Positions 56,817-64,000 of a stretch of 64,000 bases of DNA are shown piece by piece. Under the pieces are notes generated by a model that did no database searches, had not been told where the DNA came from, and saw only the letters and a program-made list of their open reading frames with translations. Location of the stretch: contig JAQBSZ010000013.1 in assembly GCA_027623555.1 (NCBI GenBank), positions 39,892 through 103,891 of the forward strand, in the 5' to 3' direction. Every line of letters starts with the position of its first letter. Position 1 is the stretch's first letter. This DNA comes from Pseudomonadota bacterium. GTDB lineage: Bacteria; Pseudomonadota; Gammaproteobacteria; Pseudomonadales; Pseudohongiellaceae. The position numbers and the translations under genes are program-made.

Positions 56817-58085
56817 TCACTGAGATAAACGGGGCACTTCAACTGATTCCCCCGTAAGCCGTTCGATTTCAATCAAGTTGTGATAGATACCGTGTGCCGC
56901 TTCGATCAGATCATTACGGGCGCTTAATAGATTCATCTGGGCAGAACTCCATTGCAGATAACTGTAGCGGCCCGCTTCATATGCAGCCTGGGTTTGTTCC
57001 AGGGCGGACTCATACAGAGGCAAGATGTCCTGTGCGATGGCTTCAGTAAGATGGACACTGTGTATTAACTCCTGGTACATCACGAACAATTCCGTACGCA
57101 GAAGCAGTCGCTCAGACTGGCGCTCTAGCTGAGATTGCGTGATCCTGGCGCGTGTCTCGGCAACCCGACCGCGATTGCTGTCTTCAGGACCGAGAGGAAT
57201 CGAGAGTCCGGCAACAAAACCATGGTCGCTGGTTTTATTCTGCCAGCGAAAGCCAGTTGATACACGCCACGGCTGGCGGTTCCGTGCCTGCTCAAATCGT
57301 AATTGCGCCGCATAGACGCGCTCGGCAGTGAGGTAACGCTCCAGATTGGGATTCAGATCTAATCTGGACTCAAAGGTCTCAATACTTTCAATTTCGGGTA
57401 TGTCTAATAAGTTGCCCAATACGCGAGAAAAATCTGGTTCGCTGACTCCCCATTGAGCTGCAAGTCGGTAGTTTGCCGATAACAGCTCATGCTCGATATC
57501 TTCTTCGATTAATTCCCGCCTGCGCAGATCGGCCTGTGCCAGAGCCAGCTCGGCCGCAGGGGCGGAACCCGCGTTAACACGTTGCTCAATTGCAGCTACC
57601 GCCGCTTCGCCAAGAACGATACCCTGGGCAGCGATAATCTGTCGTGTCTGCAGGTCCAGGCTTTCCAAATAGCGACGCGCGGATTCAGCCGCGACATCAA
57701 TTCGCTGAATCGCGATGTCCGATTCAATAAGGCTTGATCTGGCCTGGGCTGCCGTGATGCGTGATTCCCGTACGCCGCGTTCCAGAATCCAGGAAACGCT
57801 TGCTGTTGTCTGTATTCCTCGCAGCAAATTGTTAGGCCCGGAGCCAAACACATCTTCCACTTCTATTTCCAGCTGTGGTCGTGGTTTGATGCCGGCCTGA
57901 TCGATGCGCGCTTCCTGAATCCGTAATTGGTAACCGGCGGCTTTCAGAGCAGGATTGTCTGCCAGCGCCCTGGTGATAGCTGTATTCAGATCCAATGGTA
58001 ATTCTGAATCTGGAGGCTGAGCCATCACAGAGTTCATCATCGCCATTAGCGAGAAAAAACAACCGCAAAATTTCAATGCGCGCAT
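56817..58085 (-). CDS. czcC: Outer-membrane factor CzcC (TolC family)
   Basis: 422 residues. Signal peptide (CGCFFSLMAMMNSVMAQ), then the TolC duplicated helical pattern (LNTAITRALADNPALKAAGYQLRI, EALAEAALAQADLRR-like, TQAAYEAGRYSYLQWSSAQMNLLSARNDLIEA). Order czcC-czcB-czcA with gaps of 7 and 34 nt shows one operon. Confidence 0.87.
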   Translation of the reverse strand: MRALKFCGCFFSLMAMMNSVMAQPPDSELPLDLNTAITRALADNPALKAAGYQLRIQEARIDQAGIKPRPQLEIEVEDVFGSGPNNLLRGIQTTASVSWILERGVRESRITAAQARSSLIESDIAIQRIDVAAESARRYLESLDLQTRQIIAAQGIVLGEAAVAAIEQRVNAGSAPAAELALAQADLRRRELIEEDIEHELLSANYRLAAQWGVSEPDFSRVLGNLLDIPEIESIETFESRLDLNPNLERYLTAERVYAAQLRFEQARNRQPWRVSTGFRWQNKTSDHGFVAGLSIPLGPEDSNRGRVAETRARITQSQLERQSERLLLRTELFVMYQELIHSVHLTEAIAQDILPLYESALEQTQAAYEAGRYSYLQWSSAQMNLLSARNDLIEAAHGIYHNLIEIERLTGESVEVPRLSQ

Positions 58086-58100
58086 AGTTTGATCGAATCA

Positions 58101-58427
58101 CTAAACGCTGGATTGATTCATCGATACATAGTCACCAGTTATGGTGAAAAACAACTGCAGGCGTTCTTTCTGATCTTCGTCCAAGTAGGAGACTACCCAG
58201 TTTTGAAGGCCATCAACGCGTATCAGTTCAGCGCCCGCAGGTGCTTTAGTCGCCCATTTTGAAGTAATCTTGCCTTCATTGATCAGTTCCATCATTTTTA
58301 TCGAAGCCGTTTCTACCGCTGCGGCTTGATCGAGTTGAACGGCGCGTTCATGTCCTTCATGCGCCAGGCCAATGCCTGCCACAGACATAAACATTAATAA
58401 TGCAAATACTCGAGTTAGTTGTTTCAT
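58101..58427 (-). CDS. Small periplasmic protein of czc loci (DUF6488-like)
   Basis: 108 residues. Signal peptide (VFALLMFMSVAGIGLA) then AHEGHERAVQ, a His-rich start that could bind metal. Later ELINEGKITSKWATKAPAGAEL and WVVSYLDEDQKERLQLFFTITGDYVSMN fit a small family that travels with czcCBA. ATG has GGAG upstream. Confidence 0.7.
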   Translation of the reverse strand: MKQLTRVFALLMFMSVAGIGLAHEGHERAVQLDQAAAVETASIKMMELINEGKITSKWATKAPAGAELIRVDGLQNWVVSYLDEDQKERLQLFFTITGDYVSMNQSSV

Positions 58428-58463
58428 GATTTTCTCCTTTGGTTCAAGATTGGTAGTAATTCT

Positions 58464-59000
58464 CTATTTGAGGCCGATGACCTCGTAGTTACCCTGTGTC
58501 TTCAATGTAATACTGGCATCGACATCGGCACTATTACGCCAGTACCATCCGTGAGAGCCGGTAAAAGGCGTGATGATTGAACCCTTCATTTCGTCTCCTG
58601 TTGCTGCAGCAAAACTTTCGAAATAACCTGTTGTGTCACCTTCCGGTTCGCCATGCAGGTCAAAATACAAAGCCGTATCACTGCTCCATTCATAGTTTAG
58701 GCTGGCGTACTGTGCGAGATGGAACTTGTATTCCAAGCCTTTGTTGGCTGGCACAATGATTACAGTTTCATCTTCGCGAAATGGCAGGTCACCCTCTCCT
58801 GAACGGGCCACTATTTGTGGTTCGGGTTCTGTAGAGAGCAAATTATTCATTCCCATACGACTGCCAATCCCCGTTGGATCGATGCCAAACTCGACTGGGA
58901 GTACCATCGTGACAAACAGGATGGCAGCAATCACTAACGCCACAATAAGAGCCTTGATCAGGCTGGCGGTGGATTGAACAGGGTGTTGTACTTCACTCAT
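58464..59000 (-). CDS. Transmembrane anchor protein of czc loci
   Basis: 178 residues with one N-terminal membrane helix (LIKALIVALVIAAILFVTMVLPVEFGI) and a periplasmic domain ending VDASITLKTQGNYEVIGLK. The segments LEYKFHLAQYASLNYEWSS and GSHGWYWRN are characteristic of a conserved partner of HupE-like and CzcC genes. Its biochemical role is unknown. Confidence 0.7.
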   Translation of the reverse strand: MSEVQHPVQSTASLIKALIVALVIAAILFVTMVLPVEFGIDPTGIGSRMGMNNLLSTEPEPQIVARSGEGDLPFREDETVIIVPANKGLEYKFHLAQYASLNYEWSSDTALYFDLHGEPEGDTTGYFESFAAATGDEMKGSIITPFTGSHGWYWRNSADVDASITLKTQGNYEVIGLK

Positions 59001-59027
59001 ATTGTTGCTTCTTCTAGGTTGAAAGAA

Positions 59028-59780
59028 TTAGTAAACCAGATAACCACCCAGCTGATACATGGTCAAAAGGAATCCGGCGCTCATCAAAGCTACGTTCGTG
59101 GTTGCTGCGAAATTCATGTAGCTGGCGTAGCGACGCCAGAATGTCAGACCGATAACAATAAACGTCAATGCCAGAAATTGGCCGATCTCCACTCCCACGT
59201 TGAAGGCCAAGAGATTCTGCAATAGGCCCTCGGGTGCAAATTCAAATCCTTGCAATTTAGTGGCTAAGCCAAAGCCATGAAACAGACCGAAAATTAATAC
59301 AGCTGCTTTAGTATTAGGCTGATATCCGAAGAAACGTTGAAATCCACCGAGGTTATCGAAACCCTTATAGACAACGGACAAGCCGATGATCGCGTCAATC
59401 AAATAGGCATTCACTTGAATATCCTGATACACGCCCAGCAATAAGGTGAGACTATGTCCCAGGGTGAAAAAGCTGACGTACAGCAACACGTCCTTTGGGC
59501 GAAAGAGGAAAAAGATAACTCCTATAAGAAATAAGAGATGATCGTAGCCGGTGACCATGTGCTTCGCGCCAATATAGAGAAACGGCAGGATCGCAACACC
59601 TTCGTTATTAGCAAGGAATTGTTGCGTGCCTTCATCGACACCGTGCGCAAACACAATTCCAGGAAATAAGGCCGCTAATACCCCCAACAAATAAATTGTT
59701 GCCTTGCCATATGTACCGATTCTGCCAGCCATGAGTCGGACTTTAAGGTAGTTTGGTATCTTGAAATTTCCAGCTACCAT
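59028..59780 (-). CDS. HupE/UreJ-family membrane protein
   Basis: 250 residues. After a signal-like segment ending FPGIVFAHG comes the core HMVTGYDHLLFLIGVIFFLF and FFTLGHSLTLLLGV, then GLFHGFGLATKL, with conserved His/Asp in membrane helices that could carry Ni, Co or Zn. HupE/UreJ proteins are secondary metal transporters. A shorter start at ATG 59732 is possible. It lies within the czc-type operon. Confidence 0.8.
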   Translation of the reverse strand: MVAGNFKIPNYLKVRLMAGRIGTYGKATIYLLGVLAALFPGIVFAHGVDEGTQQFLANNEGVAILPFLYIGAKHMVTGYDHLLFLIGVIFFLFRPKDVLLYVSFFTLGHSLTLLLGVYQDIQVNAYLIDAIIGLSVVYKGFDNLGGFQRFFGYQPNTKAAVLIFGLFHGFGLATKLQGFEFAPEGLLQNLLAFNVGVEIGQFLALTFIVIGLTFWRRYASYMNFAATTNVALMSAGFLLTMYQLGGYLVY

Positions 59781-59810
59781 AATCAGGACTGTAGTGTTGT
59801 TTCATTGTGA

Positions 59811-60779
59811 TCAGGAGTGATGTAAAGAGATTTCGACTGCATGATGAATTGTGTCTGCTCCCAGTGCGCAGAAAATCGCGAGCAATCCGATAAACGCCAG
59901 CACCGATAGCATAGGAACTTCATCACCTTTGTTGTCAGACAGTAGATAGCGGATGCGCTGGTCAATATTATCCAGCCCATAGTGGCATATCTGGGGTAGG
60001 CGAAATTGGTCAGTAAATTCTTGTACAGCTAGTCGTCTGACTTTAAGCAATGTTTTCGCGATTGTTGCTTTGTCGTGCTGTTCGCTGACCACGGCCGCAT
60101 CTGCACTTTGTTCCATGGCTGTTGCCATAGTCTGGTTGAACGAAATGGCGAGCGGGGCCGGGAAGAAAGTTGTCAATAAATAAAACAGGGTTTTCTTCAC
60201 AGGATCGTTGCACTTGATGTGCGCCATCTCATGGAGGCGAATAATCGCAAATTCCTCGCCGCTAATCTGATCGAGTAAAGCACTGGTAATATAGCAGTCA
60301 GGGTTTTTGATGCCGGCGGTAAACGCGGCTGCAGTGTTGGTATCTAGTATTCGTACACCGTCTGGTCCAGGTCTCGACATTGCGGATAGCGTGCGAATGG
60401 TATTGCTCGATCTTACCACCCGAATGTATGCCCGTAGTGCCATCAAGAGTGCCAATCCCAACATGATTGATACGAAGTAGCCGTGCCAACTGTCCAGAGC
60501 AAACTCCGTTGGGTGGTGCCAGTGAACGAATTGACTGCCTGCAAAACTAGAAACACTCGGTGAGCTTAAAAGCATAACGATTGCTGACGACAATACTCCG
60601 ATCAGCCAGGGTGAGCACACCAATATCCATAAACCAATTTGCCGCGATTCGGCTGACAGTCTATGAAAGTCAATGGAGCGACAATAAAAAGCGAGGCTCA
60701 CCAGCGCAATAACGGCAACCGCACTCAGAACAATGATAGAGAACGCATTCAACATGAAGCCGAGAAATCCAGTAATCAT
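59811..60779 (-). CDS. M56 (BlaR1-like) membrane metallopeptidase
   Basis: 322 residues. Four or more membrane helices surround a gluzincin-like zinc motif RLHEMAHIKCNDP (HExxH). There is no C-terminal penicillin-binding sensor domain. With the BlaI-like repressor overlapping its start (4 nt) it forms a sensor-protease/repressor pair, as in beta-lactam systems, but here next to metal efflux genes, so it probably senses metal or envelope stress. Confidence 0.85.
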   Translation of the reverse strand: MITGFLGFMLNAFSIIVLSAVAVIALVSLAFYCRSIDFHRLSAESRQIGLWILVCSPWLIGVLSSAIVMLLSSPSVSSFAGSQFVHWHHPTEFALDSWHGYFVSIMLGLALLMALRAYIRVVRSSNTIRTLSAMSRPGPDGVRILDTNTAAAFTAGIKNPDCYITSALLDQISGEEFAIIRLHEMAHIKCNDPVKKTLFYLLTTFFPAPLAISFNQTMATAMEQSADAAVVSEQHDKATIAKTLLKVRRLAVQEFTDQFRLPQICHYGLDNIDQRIRYLLSDNKGDEVPMLSVLAFIGLLAIFCALGADTIHHAVEISLHHS

Positions 60780-61168
60780 GACTTCGATCCTTGAACCAGA
60801 TTTCTGGTTTCGTATTCTCGGATCGTAGATTCCAACTCACTGAGTTGTTGATCATCGAGTTCACTGGATACGGATACGAAAGCAGCCAATAAGTTGTCTT
60901 CATCGGAGCTCACAAAATCCTGAGTTACCGTGAGGATGAGTTGACTTATAAATGCTTTACGGGAGCTTGCGGCTGAATAATGAAAGGCATGGCCAATTTT
61001 TATGCGATTGAGTAGCCCCTTTTTAAAAAGGCGGTCCAGTGTAGTTTGAATTGTATTGAGCGAGCCGCCACGCTGCTTGGAAAAATATTCGTGAACTTGC
61101 TTGGCATCGGCGCTGGATACAGTCCAGAAATAGTTAAGCACCAGTTTCTCAAGTTCGCCCAGAATCAT
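60776..61168 (-). CDS. BlaI/MecI/CopY-family repressor
   Basis: 130 residues from ATG 61168, with GGAA 6 nt upstream. Winged helix: LGELEKLVLNYFWTVSSADAKQVHEYF, SLNTIQTTLDRLFKKGLLNRIKIGHAFHYSAA. BlaI-type repressors are cleaved or released when the M56 partner is triggered. A 9-bp inverted repeat 45 nt upstream is a likely operator. It heads the leftward czc-type operon. Confidence 0.87.
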   Translation of the reverse strand: MILGELEKLVLNYFWTVSSADAKQVHEYFSKQRGGSLNTIQTTLDRLFKKGLLNRIKIGHAFHYSAASSRKAFISQLILTVTQDFVSSDEDNLLAAFVSVSSELDDQQLSELESTIREYETRNLVQGSKS

Positions 61169-61212
61169 GATCACTTCCGCCAGAAATAAAGGGGAAACAA
61201 TGCTTGCACGCT

Positions 61213-61237
61213 AAAAACCGACTGTCAATCGGTTTTT
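61213..61237 (-). promoter_or_regulatory. Probable operator/promoter of the BlaI-czc operon
   Basis: AAAAACCGA and TCGGTTTTT form a perfect 9-bp inverted repeat with a 7-nt centre. On the minus strand the centre contains TTGACA, a perfect -35; a weak -10 (AAGCAT) lies 17 nt further. A repressor on this dyad would block RNA polymerase. No classical TACA-N2-TGTA Cop box is present. Confidence 0.6.
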
Positions 61238-61415
61238 ACAAATGATATTGGAGCCAATTGGGTTAAATCTCTGTGGCTCGAGGTTAGGGAGCGATTCGCA
61301 TCCAACCGAGTGAATACGACGCAGAATGTTATGGCTCGAAACTAGAAAATTGCTCGGCCCAGAAGAGGGTGAGTATGAAGTATTCGAAGCGGTAGCTTCG
61401 ATTCATACGAACGCC

Positions 61416-61523
61416 GTCGATTGAAAATCGGCGGCTGGGTAGTCCTCTGTGGCTCGAAGCCACCGAGAAACCGGTCTTGTAAAAAGAGAGTTACAGCAAG
61501 ATATATGGTGCCCAGAAGAGGAC
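61416..61523. repeat. Direct repeat DR2, right of the czc operon
   Basis: Pairs with DR1 at 51833-51940, about 9.6 kb apart in the same orientation. Its right end holds the 24-nt tRNA 3'-end fragment. A partial third copy lies at about 61269-61368, keeping CTCTGTGGCTCGAG and GGCCCAGAAGAGG. No gene is visible in 61169-61627. Confidence 0.65.
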
Positions 61524-61529
61524 TTGAAC
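61506..61529 (-). other. tRNA 3'-end fragment, probable attachment site
   Basis: Read on the minus strand: GTTCAAGTCCTCTTC then TGGGCACCA, the T-loop, T-stem 3' strand, acceptor 3' strand and CCA of a tRNA. No 5' part follows to the right, so this is not a whole gene. The acceptor would start GCCCAGA, most like tRNA-Leu. It stands 99 nt before an integrase, as expected for an att core where an island entered a tRNA gene. Confidence 0.65.
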
Positions 61530-61627
61530 ATTATTTATAGGCTATTGAAATTGTTGTATATTAATATCTAGTTCCTATGTATATTATCTACATTCTTATC
61601 TACCGAGATAAGCATAGGGTGTAACAA

Positions 61628-63052
61628 ATGAACCTTTCCTTGAAATACCTTAAAAACAATAACGGCAGTTGGTACTACCAAAGGCGTTGGCCGCGAGCAC
61701 TTGAAGATCACCCCCAGATCAGAACAAAACAATACTCTAAACCGCTCGGTGTCTCACCCGATGCTGACGAATCTACCCTTACAGCAGCGTGGACACGCAT
61801 ACATAGCGTGTTTGAAGACTATGTGTCGCTGCTGCTGTTGGTGAATACAGACGCGATTAGCGCAAAAAAGGAGGAGAGGTTAGCAAACGCACTGTTAGAG
61901 GCTAATGGCTTAAAGTCAGGAATTTTTTGTCCTTCACCACTGCTTACAGATCAGCAAAATGACGCGCTCATCAATGACGCTCACCATCATGTAGACAGTC
62001 TAGGCTTGTTTGACGATCGTGAAAGAGCGCGATCATCACCACAGTTAAATGTCCTCGATCGAGCTTGGAAAATGCTCAGCGTTCCACCTGACACTAGTGC
62101 GCAATCAATACTTGTGCTTACTGATTGTTGGGAAGCGTATCTATGTCAAAAAGAGTATGACCCTGCAAGTCGAGCCGCAAAGAAGCCGCTAGCTCGATGG
62201 CGTAAGTATGTCGAGTTAGTTGGTGACCAAGTTGTAACTCAGGAATTTATTAACACCTCTCTTAGAACCTACGCAGAACAGCGCCGTGGTGTTGTGAAGC
62301 CAAGTTCTGTAGAACGAGAATTAAAAACAATCTGTCCAATCTTGCGTGCAGGCATAGAGACGTACGACCTTCCGATAGTTGTCAAGAAGCCGCGCATAGC
62401 GGGAAGCACTGACTTTACTGAGCGCTACGTGCTTACGCCAGACGAACAGCTTAAATTACTAAATGTGATAGCTGATAAGACTGTGCGATCGTACGAACCT
62501 TGGAAAGAAGCAGCCATACTCCTCATGCTGCAGACAGGGTGCAACACGTCTGAGCTACAAAGGTTGGAAAGCAGAAATGTCCATTTAGAAGGCGACATCC
62601 CCTATATTGTGATTACTGGCAAAACAAAGACTAAAGAGCGGGAACGCGTTCTACCTCTTGTAGTCAAGGTTGAACGTCTTATAGAGCTATTGGACAAACT
62701 CGGGGATGGCAGTGGGATAGCCTTAGGTGGTGAAGTTGCTAAGAAAGACGAATCAAACCTATCTCATCAATTTAAGACCGTGTTGAAAAATGTTAACCCA
62801 GAAGCAACAGCTTACAGTTTGCGACATGCAATGAAGAATAATGCACTTGCGGCAGGGGTAGACAGTGCTATGACTGCGCTTATAGGAGGATGGTCAAGTC
62901 AGCTAGGAGTAAATCCAATTCAACAACAGTACGGCTCGGCAGGCCGTCTTTATCCAAAGACTTTAGAAAGATTACAAAAGGCAATGATCAAAATTAATTC
63001 GCACATGATACAGCCTAGTAGAGATAATGTTGTTCAGCTAAGACAGGGCTAA
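61628..63052 (+). CDS. Tyrosine recombinase / site-specific integrase
   Basis: 474 residues. N-terminal SAM-like DNA-binding parts, then a catalytic domain (about 265-460) with TAYSLRHAMKNNALAAG (Arg II and His), IGGWSSQ and the probable nucleophile Tyr in IQQQYGSAG. The place of the first catalytic Arg (TGxRxSEL) is TGCNTSEL, with Asn. So either this subfamily uses another residue or activity is impaired. The gene is AT-richer than its left neighbours, and starts just inside the island from the tRNA fragment. Confidence 0.85.
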   Translation: MNLSLKYLKNNNGSWYYQRRWPRALEDHPQIRTKQYSKPLGVSPDADESTLTAAWTRIHSVFEDYVSLLLLVNTDAISAKKEERLANALLEANGLKSGIFCPSPLLTDQQNDALINDAHHHVDSLGLFDDRERARSSPQLNVLDRAWKMLSVPPDTSAQSILVLTDCWEAYLCQKEYDPASRAAKKPLARWRKYVELVGDQVVTQEFINTSLRTYAEQRRGVVKPSSVERELKTICPILRAGIETYDLPIVVKKPRIAGSTDFTERYVLTPDEQLKLLNVIADKTVRSYEPWKEAAILLMLQTGCNTSELQRLESRNVHLEGDIPYIVITGKTKTKERERVLPLVVKVERLIELLDKLGDGSGIALGGEVAKKDESNLSHQFKTVLKNVNPEATAYSLRHAMKNNALAAGVDSAMTALIGGWSSQLGVNPIQQQYGSAGRLYPKTLERLQKAMIKINSHMIQPSRDNVVQLRQG

Positions 63053-63055
63053 GAT

Positions 63056-63172
63056 ATAGGCGGATGGGCAAGCAGCGTGTCAGACAGATATGGCTCGCCT
63101 GCTGATATTAAAATTAAGCAGCGTTATTTGTTGCAGAGTGTTGATGCGCCTAGTGGTGTTGATTGGGGTTAG
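63056..63172 (+). pseudogene. C-terminal remnant of a second tyrosine recombinase
   Basis: An open stretch reading IGGWASSVSDRYGSPADI and on to a TAG at 63170-63172 matches the last part of a recombinase, with GGW and the nucleophile Tyr context, similar to IGGWSS...QQYGSA in the integrase upstream. There is no start and no N-terminal part. It lies right after the integrase stop. The rest of 63053-63316 holds nothing else I can name. Confidence 0.6.
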
Positions 63173-63316
63173 TCAAAAACCGCGTGTTCTAAGAGTGAAT
63201 CAACACATGAATCATCTCATGATTAGTATCCTGCCTCTTTGACTTTCTAGCCGCACGAGGCATGCATCGAAATGTCATTTATAAGTAGCGCGATAAGTTT
63301 ATAGGAGATAAAAATA

Positions 63317-63781
63317 ATGATTTCAATCGGAGATATGGCGCAGTTGATTGCTGCGATTGGTGTAATCCTTTCAATGTTAAATGTAGCGCGACAGATTAAA
63401 AACAATACTAAGCAGGCCATTTTAACAAATTGGGGCGTTTTGTCAGAGCGGTATATGTCCGTGTATCGCCAAGGTGCTAATCTAGAATTTGCAGATGTAA
63501 TAGTCCGAGGACATGAAAACTATGACGAATTAACTAATAGTGAAAAAATAGCATTTGGCTTTTTTCTAGAAAACGCGTGTATCGCCAATGAAGGCGCACT
63601 GGTTATGAGTAAAGACGTGCATAGAGATGACGACTCCATGGTGGAATTGTTTAACCGTCATATACGATGGCACATTGGCAGCAAAGGAGGACGCAGGTGG
63701 TTTGAAGAGTTTGAAAGACAAAGAGCGTTTCCTAGCGATCTTTCAAAAGCGATACATTTAGCAATAGCTAATAGTGATTAG
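63317..63781 (+). CDS. Hypothetical protein with N-terminal membrane helix
   Basis: 154 residues. The N-terminus (MAQLIAAIGVILSMLNVARQIKNNT) is a membrane helix followed by a basic turn, a layout common in a large family of uncharacterised small proteins in marine bacteria. The remainder is helical with W/R-rich C-terminal half (HIRWHIGSKGGRRWFEEFE). AGGAGAT lies 10 nt upstream. Function unknown; part of the island. Confidence 0.6.
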   Translation: MISIGDMAQLIAAIGVILSMLNVARQIKNNTKQAILTNWGVLSERYMSVYRQGANLEFADVIVRGHENYDELTNSEKIAFGFFLENACIANEGALVMSKDVHRDDDSMVELFNRHIRWHIGSKGGRRWFEEFERQRAFPSDLSKAIHLAIANSD

Positions 63782-63876
63782 AAATACCTGCTAATGGTCA
63801 ATGCATCCAACGCCCACGCTTCGCTTGATGCATCAAAAAATTGAAACTTATACTAGCTGACATACACGGACGGCAC

Positions 63877-64000
63877 ATGAGGAATAGATTGCTACCTTCA
63901 TCGTTTGATCACAACTTTGATGGCCACCCCGCCTCACTGTGGTTATTCGGCTTGATTACTACCGTTACGTTAGGGCGCAGCCTAACCCACATATTTTTGC
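63877..64000 (+). CDS. Hypothetical membrane protein (partial, runs off right edge)
   Basis: From ATG 63877 an open frame MRNRLLPSSFDHNFDGHPASLW continues with a hydrophobic stretch (LWLFGLITTVTLGRSL) to the end of the window. No SD of note (CACGGACGGC). The start of a membrane protein is plausible, but only 41 residues can be seen. Confidence 0.45.
   Translation, partial: MRNRLLPSSFDHNFDGHPASLWLFGLITTVTLGRSLTHIFL

Noticed and set aside
61506..61580. A complete tRNA gene
   Set aside because: Only the last 24 nt match a tRNA; the sequence to the right cannot form an anticodon or D arm.
63966..63990. Integron attC site (GTTAGGG...GCCTAAC)
   Set aside because: The two motifs are in the wrong order and only a few bases apart, and there is no IntI-type integrase.

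Overview
The window reads as chromosomal DNA of a Gammaproteobacterium, probably marine or sediment-dwelling. The evidence is the conserved gene order nnr-tsaE-amiB-mutL-miaA-hfq-hflX-hflK-hflC-DUF2065-hisZ-purA (17.8-31.3 kb), a MutH-independent type of MutL as in Pseudomonas relatives, a stand-alone homodimeric aceE and a ccoNOQP cbb3 oxidase operon. No complete tRNA, rRNA or CRISPR array was seen.

Layout. 0-13.3 kb holds metabolic and envelope genes: the end of an IorA-like molybdo-hydroxylase subunit, an Fe-type alcohol dehydrogenase, an aquaporin, a GST, a TraB/GumN-like protein, a thioredoxin-fold protein with an in-frame TGA, a TPR protein, an FMN-binding glutamate-synthase-like protein, DUF481, SixA, a cytochrome c lipoprotein, ChaN, DUF4159 and a double VOC protein. 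13.3-13.9 kb is intergenic, with two large palindromic elements. 13.9-32.2 kb is the core block (aceE, MarR, the nnr...purA series, a ROK kinase). 32.3-35 kb holds a REP-associated-type transposase, hairpin repeats and small genes. 35-38.9 kb is a YIP1 gene plus ccoNOQP behind a well-placed FNR/ANR promoter. 42.4-44.9 kb is a compact MerR regulon. 45-51.7 kb is a cus-type Cu/Ag efflux operon (CusC, CusB-CusF fusion, CusA). 52-61.2 kb is a czc-type operon with a BlaI/M56 regulatory pair. From 61.5 kb an AT-richer island begins at a fragment of a tRNA 3' end, with a tyrosine recombinase, a recombinase remnant and hypothetical genes, and runs off the right edge.

Main discoveries. (1) Two genes carry in-frame TGA codons exactly where redox or metal-binding Cys would sit, each followed by a bacterial-SECIS-like hairpin. 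One is a secreted thioredoxin/AhpC-TSA-like protein with a U-G-C motif (5012-6157). The other is a periplasmic heavy-metal-associated domain with a U-x-x-U motif fused to a CxxC thioredoxin domain (44117-44821). (2) The second gene, a GDCCVxC-domain protein, a polytopic membrane protein and a MerR regulator with a mercury-type Cys triad form one locus. The three target genes each appear to have a promoter with a 19-bp spacer and a shared operator CTGTA-N5-TACRGG directly after the -35 box. This looks like a small soft-metal/redox stress system that uses selenocysteine. (3) Several repeat families are present: three copies of a ~78-bp palindromic element, ~108-bp direct repeats bracketing the czc operon, and a duplicated 55-bp hairpin unit with a compensatory base-pair change.

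All function calls come from reading motifs by eye; no database search was run.
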